Source: Verrucomicrobiaceae bacterium
Lineage (GTDB): Bacteria; Verrucomicrobiota; Verrucomicrobiia; Verrucomicrobiales; Verrucomicrobiaceae
Direction: 5' to 3'
DNA: 45,962 nucleotides
Assembly (NCBI GenBank): GCA_947507875.1
Contig: CANNQP010000036.1
Location: 1-45,962, forward strand
Within the stretch, counting starts at the first letter, position 1; every line of letters begins with the position of its first letter. Position numbers and translations under genes: made by a program. The notes beneath the pieces are model-generated. The model made no database searches and was not told the DNA's origin. It saw only the letters and a program-made list of their open reading frames with translations. This document shows positions 17,094 through 26,283 of the stretch, piece after piece.

Positions 17094-19097
17094 TCATTTG
17101 GCCAAGAAGGTGGCTAGTTCTTGACCCGTGCTGCTGTCCCAGAGGCGTAGGATGCCTTGCTGGTCGCCAGCGAGGATGCGTTCGCCGTTTTGGGTAGCGC
17201 AGAGGCTGTGAAGGAAGCTGCTGGCACCGGCGAGCTTTTTCAGCTCAGTGCCCTCGGTCCGAAGGAGACGCACCTGGGGATCTCCTGCGCTGGTGGCCAT
17301 TTGATCGGTGGCCCCTAGGTAGCGAATGGCGGTGACTTCTTTGTCCCAGCCATCGACGTTTTTGCGACGTTCGCCGGTGGTCCAATCCCAGATTTTGACG
17401 ACGTTATCAGCACCAGCGCTGCTCAGTACACGGCCATCGGCACGCCAGGCTAGGCTCAAGACGTGGTGCGTGTGGCCTTCGAAGTTCTTGAGGATCTTGC
17501 CGCTCTGAACGTCGGTGACACGCAGAACCTTGTCGGCTCCTCCGGACGCGAGCAGTTTGCCGTCAGGGGAAAAGTCGAGGGCCAAGACGCTGTCGAGATG
17601 GTGTTCGGCCAAGGTGCGGGTGAGGCTCCCCGTGGTCATCTTCCACAGGGTGATGTCACCGCTGCGAGAGGGCTCGCCCGAGCCGACGGCAAGGGTTTGA
17701 CCATCGGGGCTAAAGCTAAGGCTGTTGGCGCGATCGCTGATGAGGGATCGACCCTCGCCAGTGCCGAGGCGGCGAAACAGCTTCCAAGTGATTGCAGTGC
17801 CACCGGGGGTGATGGGCGCACCATTCAGCGTGCTCCAGGCGCGTAGGCTACCATCCTCGAGCGTGGCGATGAGTTCGAGACCGTTGGCGCTGAACTGAAG
17901 GGTGCGCGCTTTTTGCATGGCGGGGCCGGGCTTTTGCAAGGCAGCAGTGGCTTGCGTGGCAGCGACTTGAGCGCTTGCGAGACTGGCCTTCGCTTCGGCA
18001 AGAGCTTGCTTGGCTTTTTGTTCGCTGCTGGTGACGTTCTGGATCTCGCTCTCCGCATCGGCGACAGCCGTTTGGGCTGCCTGAAGGGCGGCTTCGGTGC
18101 CGGGGGCTGGGGTAGGGCTTTGGGTGGGTGATTTTTTGATTGGGTTGGCTAGCTTTTGCTTGGCTAGGTTTTGCTTGGCTTGGGTGAGCAGTTCGTGGGC
18201 TTTTTTGAGGCGAGTGGTTTGTTCGGCGAGGAGAGTTTCAGCACGCTTGAGTAGCTCGCTGCGTGCACTGACCTCCAGGCTGCTGCGTGTGGCTTGGTAT
18301 TGGTTTTGGCGTGTGCTGAGGGTGGTGGGGAGATCGCTGCGGATGTGGGCGACGAGGCTGCCAGTGCTGGTTTGCGTGAGCTTGATGCTGTGATCTGCCT
18401 GCTGGGTGGCGCTGAGCTTGGGGTGGCTGGTTTGCCGGTGGTTGGCTTGCTGGGCGGGGGGCTGCTTTTTCCAAAGCTTCACCTCGCGGAAACTTCCGGT
18501 GGCCAGCCATTCGCCATCGGGGCTAAACGCGAGCGATTGGATGAGATCGCGATGAGCGAGGCTGGGCTGTGGCAGGGCAGGGTCGCCTAGCTTGTTGATG
18601 AGATGCTGCGTGGGAAGATGATAGAGGCTAATCTCGTTGGCGCGGGCGGCGACGGCGAACTCGCCATCGGCGGTGGCAGCGAGGGCATAGATGGGCTGGA
18701 CGTTGGTAGGCAGGGGTTCCCAGGTGATGACTTTGTCGCGCTTGGGTGAGGGCGTGGCACCCTGGTCGATCCACTCCTTGAGCAGAGTGAGCTGGGCCGT
18801 GGTGAGCGCCACGGCACCGACTTTGTTGCTCTTTGGTGGCATCTCGGAGTCCCAGCTTTGGGCTGCGGCTTGGTAAATGAGGCTTTCACTGCCTTTGCCA
18901 GGAATGATGCCCTTGCCATTTTCGCCTCCTTTTTCCATGAGGACGGCAGTCTCCATGTTGAGGTCGCCTTTGGTGGTGGTTTTGTTATGACAGGGGATGC
19001 AATTGTCTTTCAAAAAAGGCAAGATGCGCGTGTCAAAGTCGATGGGCGCGGCGCGCAGGCTGAGTGCGCATAGGCTGATCAAAAGAACGACTCTCAT
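17094..19097 (-). CDS. Exported cytochrome-c-like / WD40 protein with coiled-coil insert
   Basis: The 667-residue protein has a signal peptide (MRVVLLISLCALSLRAA) and a Planctomycete-type cytochrome C domain with haem motif CIPCH (33-37), with DSEMPPKS near residue 84 as a plausible Met ligand region. WD40 blades (from about 135) are interrupted after about residue 212 by a Gln/Lys/Ala-rich segment with a strong coiled coil at about 255-390. More WD40 blades follow (FSPDGQTLAVGSGE; FSPDGKLLASGGADKVLRV; KIWDWTTGE) to the C-terminus. Such proteins are typical of Planctomycetes and Verrucomicrobia and are probably periplasmic; their role is unproven. It is the last gene of the operon and overlaps the previous one as ATGA. 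Confidence 0.88.
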   Translation of the reverse strand: MRVVLLISLCALSLRAAPIDFDTRILPFLKDNCIPCHNKTTTKGDLNMETAVLMEKGGENGKGIIPGKGSESLIYQAAAQSWDSEMPPKSNKVGAVALTTAQLTLLKEWIDQGATPSPKRDKVITWEPLPTNVQPIYALAATADGEFAVAARANEISLYHLPTQHLINKLGDPALPQPSLAHRDLIQSLAFSPDGEWLATGSFREVKLWKKQPPAQQANHRQTSHPKLSATQQADHSIKLTQTSTGSLVAHIRSDLPTTLSTRQNQYQATRSSLEVSARSELLKRAETLLAEQTTRLKKAHELLTQAKQNLAKQKLANPIKKSPTQSPTPAPGTEAALQAAQTAVADAESEIQNVTSSEQKAKQALAEAKASLASAQVAATQATAALQKPGPAMQKARTLQFSANGLELIATLEDGSLRAWSTLNGAPITPGGTAITWKLFRRLGTGEGRSLISDRANSLSFSPDGQTLAVGSGEPSRSGDITLWKMTTGSLTRTLAEHHLDSVLALDFSPDGKLLASGGADKVLRVTDVQSGKILKNFEGHTHHVLSLAWRADGRVLSSAGADNVVKIWDWTTGERRKNVDGWDKEVTAIRYLGATDQMATSAGDPQVRLLRTEGTELKKLAGASSFLHSLCATQNGERILAGDQQGILRLWDSSTGQELATFLAK

Positions 19098-21115
19098 GGC
19101 TTCGTAGGCGCGGTGAGGTGAAGGCGGAAGGGATTGCTGCAGATCAAGAAAGTGGCGTCTTTGGCAGTGGCTTTGGCGCTGAGGTCTTGCAGGGCTTTGT
19201 CTGCCTCTGCCTTGGTTATTTCAGCGGCTTTCACGAGTTCCGCTGCCTGGGGCGTTGCGGCAGTTTTGGCTTGGTGGAGTGCTGCGGCGGCGGCTTTGGC
19301 CTTTTGGTGTGCAGCGGCCAATTCTTCCGCGAGGCGTTGGATTTTCATTTTCGCGGGGCCTTGTAAAATGAGGCCATAGTCGCCGACAGCGAGTTTGAGT
19401 GGCTTGAGGTCCAATACCAATTTGCCGCTGTTGGCCTTGGCCGCGATATCTGCCGTGGCAGCTTTGGTGGGATCGCCAAGGCCATGGACACTGAGTTTGA
19501 GAGCATCGGTGAAGTCTGCATGGCGGCTGACCTGCAAGGGAATCTCGATTTTGCCATCGACGGCGGCGGTGAAGGTTTCTGTGCCAAGCGTTTGGACGAG
19601 GGCAGGTGTGCTGAAGGTGCTGACACCGATAGCGGGTGGGCCGCCGTAGCGGATGAGTGCGGAATCGCGTGTGCTATCTGCGACGGGAAAAAGCACCGTG
19701 GCGGATTCAGTGGGAAGATTGAGCAAGAGGCCACTGGGAGGTGCGCTGGGTGCCGCTTGAAACGCGAGGTAACCGACCGACTGGCCGCTGCCGATGAAGC
19801 CGCCCAGGCAGGTCAGTCCTTCAGCCACTTGCTCTTGTTTGAATTCGACAGGCGGACTGAGGCTAGTGCGATTCAAGGCAGCGACTTCGAGCGCAAGAAT
19901 GCCGCCACGCGTGACATTGGCCGTGCCGAGTTGGGCGCTGCGGGCATTCGCTGCATTCGGCAACTGAGCCTGGAGGGCGACGAGCCTGCGCGGGCTATCC
20001 CGTCGCAAGCGCAGTTCAAAAGGCAGATGGGTGGCGAAGTTATCGCTGAGATGTAAGCGCAGGGTTGCATCAGCCTTGGCTTCGTAGGCATGGATGGGAT
20101 CGCGGTTGTCGAGTCGGAGGCTCGGTGCAGGGGTGAGCGCTGGGGCGTCGGCGATTTCAGCGAGGGCTGACGTGCTGCCATCGGGCTTCACGGTCTCGAT
20201 GAGCAAGTGCGGATCTGTGGCATGACCGAGCTGATGAGAAAGGACCTGGATGACAAAAGAGTCCCCTTTTTTGACGGCGAGCTCAAAGGTCGATGAGCCA
20301 TCACCAAAGGTGCCTTGCACGGTTTCAGGTAGATGGATGGGGCGGATCGCTTGGCCATGAGAGAGGGGCCCGTTTGCAGGCGTGGCAGGGCTGAGGGTGA
20401 GTCGGAAGCCAAACTCCTCGCCGCTGCGGTGCATGAGCTCATGCAGACGCAGCCAGTAGTCGCCATGAGCAGGAGGGGTGAAGCGCAGCCTGCTGTTCTT
20501 CATGCGGGCAAGCTCCCGCCCCTTTGCGTCGAAGACCGTGGCCACCAGCTCTGTGCGTGTGTCGAAGCGGTGGCCATGGTAGTGGGCTTGCAGGGGTTGA
20601 TCACCAGGGGCTTGAAAACGAAACCAGAGTGGCGCGGGAGATGTGAAGTGGCCCTCGATTGCCGTGTTCAGGAGGATAGGTTGCGCGCTATCTCGCCGCG
20701 TGTTGGTGCCACGGCTTGGCACCGACGGGTGGGGGGCGATCTCGAACACACGCGGATTGCTCACGCCCCAGCGCCCCACCAAACGCAGGTCGTAGAGGCC
20801 TGGCGCTAGGGTTTCGGGTAGGGTGAGTTTGGCCTGATGGATCGTGCTGATCGGTAAGCGATGTTGGCCCAAAAGGATCGCCAAAGGTGCATCGAGGTCG
20901 GTGCCACGCAGCGTGAGTTGGATCTGAGTGCCAGGCTTGGCCCCGAGAGGGCTGATGCTGCTGAGCACGGGCGAGGGTGCGGTGATTTGACAAAAAGCCG
21001 CGGCCGTGAGGGCGAGAAAAATGCTGAATCCAAGTCGTGATGAAGAAAAGCATCCTGGCCTGGAGATCACAAAGCTTCCGGCTTCGGCTCGTTGCCTGAA
21101 TGGGTAAAGAAACAT
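19094..21115 (-). CDS. Exported PPC/IPT-like domain protein with C-terminal coiled coil
   Basis: The precursor of about 670 residues has a hydrophobic signal segment (GFSIFLALTAAAFCQ). An IPT/TIG-like domain (VLSSISPLGAKPGTQIQLTL; GTDLDAPLAILLG; YDLRLVGRWGVSNPRVFE) is followed by two stretches resembling pre-peptidase C-terminal beta-sandwiches (FRFQAPGDQPLQAHYHGHRF; FELAVKKGDSFVIQVLSHQL). A late Ala/Lys coiled coil (IQRLAEELAAAHQKAKAAAA onward, about 65 residues) precedes the C-terminus. The function is unknown; these proteins accompany DUF1549/DUF1553 genes. The start is uncertain: ATG 21115, ATG 21127, GTG 21166 and GTG 21070 all retain the signal segment. Its stop overlaps the WD40 gene start. 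Confidence 0.8.
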   Translation of the reverse strand: MFLYPFRQRAEAGSFVISRPGCFSSSRLGFSIFLALTAAAFCQITAPSPVLSSISPLGAKPGTQIQLTLRGTDLDAPLAILLGQHRLPISTIHQAKLTLPETLAPGLYDLRLVGRWGVSNPRVFEIAPHPSVPSRGTNTRRDSAQPILLNTAIEGHFTSPAPLWFRFQAPGDQPLQAHYHGHRFDTRTELVATVFDAKGRELARMKNSRLRFTPPAHGDYWLRLHELMHRSGEEFGFRLTLSPATPANGPLSHGQAIRPIHLPETVQGTFGDGSSTFELAVKKGDSFVIQVLSHQLGHATDPHLLIETVKPDGSTSALAEIADAPALTPAPSLRLDNRDPIHAYEAKADATLRLHLSDNFATHLPFELRLRRDSPRRLVALQAQLPNAANARSAQLGTANVTRGGILALEVAALNRTSLSPPVEFKQEQVAEGLTCLGGFIGSGQSVGYLAFQAAPSAPPSGLLLNLPTESATVLFPVADSTRDSALIRYGGPPAIGVSTFSTPALVQTLGTETFTAAVDGKIEIPLQVSRHADFTDALKLSVHGLGDPTKAATADIAAKANSGKLVLDLKPLKLAVGDYGLILQGPAKMKIQRLAEELAAAHQKAKAAAAALHQAKTAATPQAAELVKAAEITKAEADKALQDLSAKATAKDATFLICSNPFRLHLTAPTKP

Positions 21116-21225
21116 GCAGTCCAACATACGTTGCGTTCGGGGGGCTCTTTGCCGAAGGGGAATCACATCTCAGCCTCGGTCTTGAATGAACGAGGCTTCC
21201 GCGAAGATCGCCGGGCATCGGTTCA

Positions 21226-23421
21226 TCAATGATTGAACAAGAATTCCTTGGTGTTGAGTAGGACCCAGAGGATGTCCTCGAAGGCTTCTTTCTTGCTTTG
21301 CATCGCAGCCTCACCGCTTTTGCCCTTGGTTTTCTTTTCCAGATGCGCGAGGCCGAGCTGGAGTTCGTTGGCTGTTGGATCGCGGCTGAGGGCGATATGG
21401 TAAAGGTCTGTGAGTTTGTCGTCGTCGGGACCTTGCCCTTGCGTGAGTTGATCGGCGCGGCCTTGTTTGCGTGTCAGGTTGGTTTGGATCTCGGCAGCAT
21501 TCAGCAGGTGCAGGCTCTGGGCCAAGCTAGCCTCTTGGGTGCGTTCACATTCACAGGCGCTGGAGGAATCGGGACGTCCAAAGACGCTGAGGAAATAGGT
21601 CGTCTGATTGAAGCTGTTGTCGGGTAGGGCGACAGCACGTGTGCCAGGAGCCTGACCGGGAAATTGGCTCTCGACATCGAGCAAGGTGCTGACGGCGTCA
21701 TACAGGACTTCTGCGTTTAGGCGTTTGGGGTAGTAACGGCTGAAGTTCTGGCGATCCTTGGCATTGTGCACGTTGGGGGTAGCACTGAGTTGATACGTCG
21801 TGCTGGTCGTGATGGTGCGAATGAGTCTTTTCAAATCGTATCCGCTTTTGACAAAGTCTGTGGCAAGGGCGGAGAGGAGTTCGGGATTCACTGGCGGGTT
21901 GGTTTCCCGCATGTCATCCTCGGGCTCGACGAGGCCACGATTGAAGAAGTGTTTCCAATACCGGTTCACGAGGGTATGAGCGAAGAAGGGGTTGTCTTTG
22001 GCGCTCATCCAGTCGGCGAGGGCACGCCGTGGATCTTGCTCTGGTTTGAGTTTGAGAGCATTGCCACCCAGGCTGGTGGGCAGCACGGGTTGCTTGGTGC
22101 GGATGTTCAGGCTTTTGGCCTCACCTCGCTTGTGGTAAATGAGTTCCTCTCCCGTGAAGCTGGAGGTCTTGCGGCCCACGTTGGCAAAGAAGGCGGAGAG
22201 GCCGTAGTAGTCCTGCTGACTCCATTTTTCGAATGGATGATGATGGCATTGGGCACATTGCATGCGGGTGCCGAGGAAGAGCTGCGCGGCGTCCTCCATT
22301 TGCTGTTTTTCTTCCTTGAGCTGACGATACCAAGCAACGGCTGGATTTTCCTCGATGTCACCTGCGGCGACCAAGACCTCGCGAACCAACTGGTGGTAGG
22401 GCTTGTTGTCGGCGATGCTATCGCGAATCCATTGCCAGAAAAGATGAGTGCCGCGCGCGTAGGTGGGCTGGGTGCGTTGATTGCGAAATAGAGCGCTCCA
22501 TTTGTTGGCAAAGTAGTCGGCATACTCTGGGCTATCGAGCAGGCCACCGATGAGATCGGCGCGTTTGTTAGGGGCTTTGGAGGCGATGAAGCTTTTCATC
22601 TCAGTGGCCGTGGGCAAGCGACCGGTGATATCCAGAGTGGCACGGCGGATGAAGGTGCCGTCGTCCGCGATGGAGGAAGGAGGGATGCCGATGGTCTTGA
22701 GTTTGGCAAAAACCAGGTCGTCCACAAAGCCCTGGGAGGGGGGAAGGTGGTCCACGGGTGCGCCGAGAGGCACGGTGGCTCGGAAGGTGCTGACTTTGCC
22801 TTGATAACGCACCATCACCGCAACGTCGCCAGGTAGGTCAAAGAGCTGAACGAGGCCAGTTTCGTTCGTTTCTGCCATGGCTTTTTCGTTTGCCTCATAG
22901 AGCGCACGCTTGGTCACATCGCGGGTTGATCCGTCGCTGTAATGGGCGGTGACCTTGAGCTGCTGGCGGCCTTTGAGCGGCAGGGTGAGCTTGGCTGGCT
23001 GCACGCTGATGTGGTCCATTTTGGGATCACTGTCTTGGCCATAGGGCATGCCTTGGCGAATCCACTGCACGAGTTCAGCGTAATCTTCGGAGGCTGGGTC
23101 AAGCTTCTTGCCACCTCCATGAGGTAGCTGGGCGACACCTTTGGTTAGGAGTAAGCTTTGCTCTGGTGAGGCGGGGAAGAGACGTCGGCCTCGTGCTTCG
23201 TGCACGATGTGCTCGTAGTCCTCTTGCGGCTCAAAGCCAAGTAGCGAGAGCTTGAAGCCATTTTGCCCACCGGCTTTGCCATGACAGCCGCCGGAGTTGC
23301 ATCCTGCCTTGGTGAGGATGGGAACGATGTCGTTGGCAAAGTTCAGCGGGCGCGAGGTCTCTGCCGCAACTCCTGGCCGAATCAGGAGCAGTGCGGAGAT
23401 GAGTGCGTGGAAAGTCTTCAT
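21226..23421 (-). CDS. DUF1549/DUF1553 Planctomycete-cytochrome-type exported protein
   Basis: The 731-residue protein has a signal peptide (about 1-20). A cytochrome-like region contains CNSGGCHG (41-48), a CX4CH haem-like motif, followed by a Big-2-like beta domain (about 140-215, LKGRQQLKVTAHYSDGSTRD), DUF1549 (about 230-430) with a second motif CAQCHHHP (389-396), and DUF1553 (about 465-715, NPFFAHTLVNRYWKHFFNRG). This PSCyt1-DUF1549-DUF1553 order is a Planctomycetes/Verrucomicrobia speciality whose function is unproven; an extracytoplasmic redox or catabolic role is often suggested. It starts four bases after the stop of the first DUF1501 gene and is clearly in the operon. Confidence 0.92.
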   Translation of the reverse strand: MKTFHALISALLLIRPGVAAETSRPLNFANDIVPILTKAGCNSGGCHGKAGGQNGFKLSLLGFEPQEDYEHIVHEARGRRLFPASPEQSLLLTKGVAQLPHGGGKKLDPASEDYAELVQWIRQGMPYGQDSDPKMDHISVQPAKLTLPLKGRQQLKVTAHYSDGSTRDVTKRALYEANEKAMAETNETGLVQLFDLPGDVAVMVRYQGKVSTFRATVPLGAPVDHLPPSQGFVDDLVFAKLKTIGIPPSSIADDGTFIRRATLDITGRLPTATEMKSFIASKAPNKRADLIGGLLDSPEYADYFANKWSALFRNQRTQPTYARGTHLFWQWIRDSIADNKPYHQLVREVLVAAGDIEENPAVAWYRQLKEEKQQMEDAAQLFLGTRMQCAQCHHHPFEKWSQQDYYGLSAFFANVGRKTSSFTGEELIYHKRGEAKSLNIRTKQPVLPTSLGGNALKLKPEQDPRRALADWMSAKDNPFFAHTLVNRYWKHFFNRGLVEPEDDMRETNPPVNPELLSALATDFVKSGYDLKRLIRTITTSTTYQLSATPNVHNAKDRQNFSRYYPKRLNAEVLYDAVSTLLDVESQFPGQAPGTRAVALPDNSFNQTTYFLSVFGRPDSSSACECERTQEASLAQSLHLLNAAEIQTNLTRKQGRADQLTQGQGPDDDKLTDLYHIALSRDPTANELQLGLAHLEKKTKGKSGEAAMQSKKEAFEDILWVLLNTKEFLFNH

Positions 23422-23425
23422 GGAT

Positions 23426-24772
23426 TCAAATCAATTCCGGCATGGGTTGGTGACCCTCGACGAGATACTGGGGGCGTCCGGTGAGGTCCGTGAGAGTGGC
23501 TTTTGTGACGTCGATGCCCATTTGCCGATAAAGGGTGGCGAAGACCTCTCCAAAGGCGACGGGACGGTCAGTGGCTTCGCCGGCGTGTTTATCGGTCGCG
23601 CCGATGACTTGCCCATGACGCATGCCGCCACCAGCGAGGAGGGCACAGGAAACGCGGGGCCAATGATCACGACCTGCTTTGGCGTTGATCGTCGGCGTGC
23701 GCCCAAACTCGCCCCAGACGACCACAGAAACATCCTGATCCAGGCCGCGCTCGTGCAGGTCTGTGATGAGGGCCGTCAGCCCTGCATCGAGCAAGGGCAG
23801 ATCTTCCCGCAGTTGGCCGAAATTGTTCGAGTGATAGTCCCAGCGGCTGAACGCGAGGGTGACGACCCGCGCACCAGCCTCGACAAGCCGACGTGCCATG
23901 AGAAAGTGACTGGTGAGACGCGGGCCACCATCGTCGCGATTGCGATTTTCACCCATGCCATAGCGCTCCACGACTTTGGGGTCCTCGCGGCTAACGTCGA
24001 GCGCATGGAGCAGCTTCGGACTGGTCAGAACATTGAGGGCTTGTTCATTAAAAACATCCACTCCTCCCATCAGGCCTGAGGCATCTAGATCACGTCGCAA
24101 CGTATCAAAGCTGGAGAGCAGGGCTTTGCGATCATGCAGGCGTTCGAGACTGATGCCGCGAAGTGCCATGTCTTCGGTTCCCCCGCCGCGATGCGGCTGA
24201 TACGGCGCGTGGGCGACGCCCAGGTAACCTGGCTCTCCTGTGCGTGCCCACGGCATGTGACCCATTTTGGGTGCGAGGCCAATGAAAGGTGGCATCGCCG
24301 CATGAGCGCTGCCTTGCAGTTTCGACACGATGGCACCCATCGACGGCCATCCCCCTGGGGGTTGACGTTTTGCGCTGCGGCCGGTGAGGCACTGAAAGGC
24401 ATCATGTCCGCTGTCACAGTCTGAGAGGGAACGAATCAGGGTACACTTATCCATGATGCGTGCCAGACGCGGCATGAGTTCGCAGATTTGAATCCCTGGG
24501 ACATTTGTGCGGATGGGTTTGAACTCACCCCGAATTTCCGAGGGAGCATCCGGCTTCATGTCAAACATGTCCTGATGTGGCGGGCCACCGGGCAGGAAGA
24601 TCATGATGGTGGCTTTGTGAGATCGACCCCGGCCCTGGGCTGCCTCAGCACGCAGCAAATCATTCAAGCCCATGCCCCCCATGGCGAGCCCGCCGATTTT
24701 GAGAAAGTTACGACGCGAAACCCCATCACAGAAGGCTCGGTCGCTTTGACGGTGCTGGTAGATGGAAAGCAT
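23426..24772 (-). CDS. DUF1501 Tat-exported protein, copy 1
   Basis: The 448-residue protein has a twin-arginine signal with SRRNFLKIGG (19-28), suggesting folded export by Tat. The body matches DUF1501, a family related to the alkaline phosphatase/sulfatase superfamily: GGPPHQDMFDMKPDAP, SGHDAFQCLTG, VVVWGEFGRTP and GRDHWPR, which probably contribute metal ligands. It is most like the copy at 26284-27645. DUF1501 proteins are normally paired with DUF1549/DUF1553 partners, as here (four bases upstream of the partner gene). The enzymatic activity is unknown. Confidence 0.92.
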   Translation of the reverse strand: MLSIYQHRQSDRAFCDGVSRRNFLKIGGLAMGGMGLNDLLRAEAAQGRGRSHKATIMIFLPGGPPHQDMFDMKPDAPSEIRGEFKPIRTNVPGIQICELMPRLARIMDKCTLIRSLSDCDSGHDAFQCLTGRSAKRQPPGGWPSMGAIVSKLQGSAHAAMPPFIGLAPKMGHMPWARTGEPGYLGVAHAPYQPHRGGGTEDMALRGISLERLHDRKALLSSFDTLRRDLDASGLMGGVDVFNEQALNVLTSPKLLHALDVSREDPKVVERYGMGENRNRDDGGPRLTSHFLMARRLVEAGARVVTLAFSRWDYHSNNFGQLREDLPLLDAGLTALITDLHERGLDQDVSVVVWGEFGRTPTINAKAGRDHWPRVSCALLAGGGMRHGQVIGATDKHAGEATDRPVAFGEVFATLYRQMGIDVTKATLTDLTGRPQYLVEGHQPMPELI

Positions 24773-24799
24773 GATGTTCGATGCAGGGGTGGAATAAAA

Positions 24800-26245
24800 T
24801 CAGACGAGACCGGCTATGGGTGAGCCCATGTAGAGGGTGTGGGGACGGCCGGTGAAATCCTTCCAGATGGTCTCCTGCGGCAGGCCCAGAGCTTGGTAGA
24901 TCGTTGCGGCAAGGTTCTCCGGTGTCTGCGGGTCGCTGATCGGATAGCCAGCGACCTTATCCGTAGCACCGATCACCCGCCCACCTTTCACGCCGCCACC
25001 GGCCAGGAGGACGCTCTGCGCATGTCCCCAGTGATCGCGCCCGGGCAGTGCCGTTTTGGAGATGCTGCTGATTTTGGGGGTGCGGCCAAACTCACTGCCC
25101 ATCACGATCAGCGTCTCTTCCAGCAGGCCGCTGGCATCCATGTCCTCGATGAGCGCACTCACCGCTTGATCCATGGGGGGTAACAAAAAGTGCTTTAAAT
25201 TGCGCCATGCAGCTTGGTGTGTGTCCCAACTTTCGTTATTGCCTAGATTCACCTGGACCATCTGCACACCGCTCTCCACGAGACGTCGCGCCATGAGCAA
25301 AGACCAGCCGAAGCTGTGCCTGCCGTAGCGATCGAGCAGGCTGGGGTCCACTTTGTCCAGGCTAAAGGCATCATGCACTTGCTTGTTTCCCAGCAAGGAA
25401 ACGGCTGCAGTGCGGTAACGATCAAACGACTCATCACCGGCCAATCGGGTGAGATCTTCGCTTTGTTGTTCCAGCGAGTCACGCAACGAAACGCGGTCCA
25501 TCACACGATCCAGCGAAAGGCCCTGGGGGAGCGAAAGGTGGGGTGCTTGGAATTTCAGGCTAGCCTCCTTTTCGAACCCGCGTTCGTGATGAAACAAGTA
25601 GGCTGGGTAAGCGCCATAGTGTTCGGGATGGTAGGGCGACATCTCCAGAAACCAAGGGTCGTGCTGTGCGCCGAGCATGCCACCAAATTGACCCGCCAGG
25701 GTGCGGCCTGTGCGGTGGATCAATTTGTCCGGCAAAACGATGGCCGGAGGAAGGTTGTCATGCCGAGGGAGTAGCGAGTTGGCGAGGGCGGCGATGCTAG
25801 GATGATCCGTTTTTTTGGGCCGAGTCGGATCGAAGCCAAGCGGCATCTCCGAGCGGCCAGTGAGCATGATGTGATGCCCCTGCGAGTGATCGCTACTGCC
25901 ATGCGTGAGAGAGCGAACCAGCGACCACTTGCTGGAGATTTTTGCCAAACGCGGCAGATGCTCGCAGATGTGGAGGCCTGGTGTCTTCGTGCGAATCGGT
26001 TTGAACTCGCCCCGAAACTCCATCGGAGCCTCCGGTTTCATGTCAAAGCTCTCCTGCTGTGCCAAACCACCGGAGAGAAAGATGTAAATCACAGATTTTG
26101 CACGCGGCCTAGCCGCTGAGGGGAGGGGCGCTCCCATCGCTTGCAATGCGGGCAGGTGATTCATTCCGAGTCCCAAGAGACTGATGGCACCCGCCTGGAG
26201 AACCTCCCGGCGCGAGCGTCGTTGGATCGGATGGGATGGGCTCAT
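24800..26245 (-). CDS. DUF1501 Tat-exported protein, copy 2 (divergent)
   Basis: The protein of about 481 residues from ATG 26245 (MSPSHPIQRRSRREVLQAGA) has a twin-arginine motif SRREVLQAG. It shares with its neighbours GEFGRTP, GRDHWGHAQ, FDMKPEAPMEFRGEFKPIRT and the HITGR-type region (SQGHHIMLTGRSE), but differs more in the middle. An in-frame GTG at 26287 overlaps the stop of the upstream gene and is an alternative start. Position between copies 1 and 3 and the divergence suggest an older duplication or a specialised subunit. Confidence 0.9.
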   Translation of the reverse strand: MSPSHPIQRRSRREVLQAGAISLLGLGMNHLPALQAMGAPLPSAARPRAKSVIYIFLSGGLAQQESFDMKPEAPMEFRGEFKPIRTKTPGLHICEHLPRLAKISSKWSLVRSLTHGSSDHSQGHHIMLTGRSEMPLGFDPTRPKKTDHPSIAALANSLLPRHDNLPPAIVLPDKLIHRTGRTLAGQFGGMLGAQHDPWFLEMSPYHPEHYGAYPAYLFHHERGFEKEASLKFQAPHLSLPQGLSLDRVMDRVSLRDSLEQQSEDLTRLAGDESFDRYRTAAVSLLGNKQVHDAFSLDKVDPSLLDRYGRHSFGWSLLMARRLVESGVQMVQVNLGNNESWDTHQAAWRNLKHFLLPPMDQAVSALIEDMDASGLLEETLIVMGSEFGRTPKISSISKTALPGRDHWGHAQSVLLAGGGVKGGRVIGATDKVAGYPISDPQTPENLAATIYQALGLPQETIWKDFTGRPHTLYMGSPIAGLV

Positions 26246-26283
26246 GCGAGGAATGCAGGGGAGGCAACGGAAGGTCGATGACT

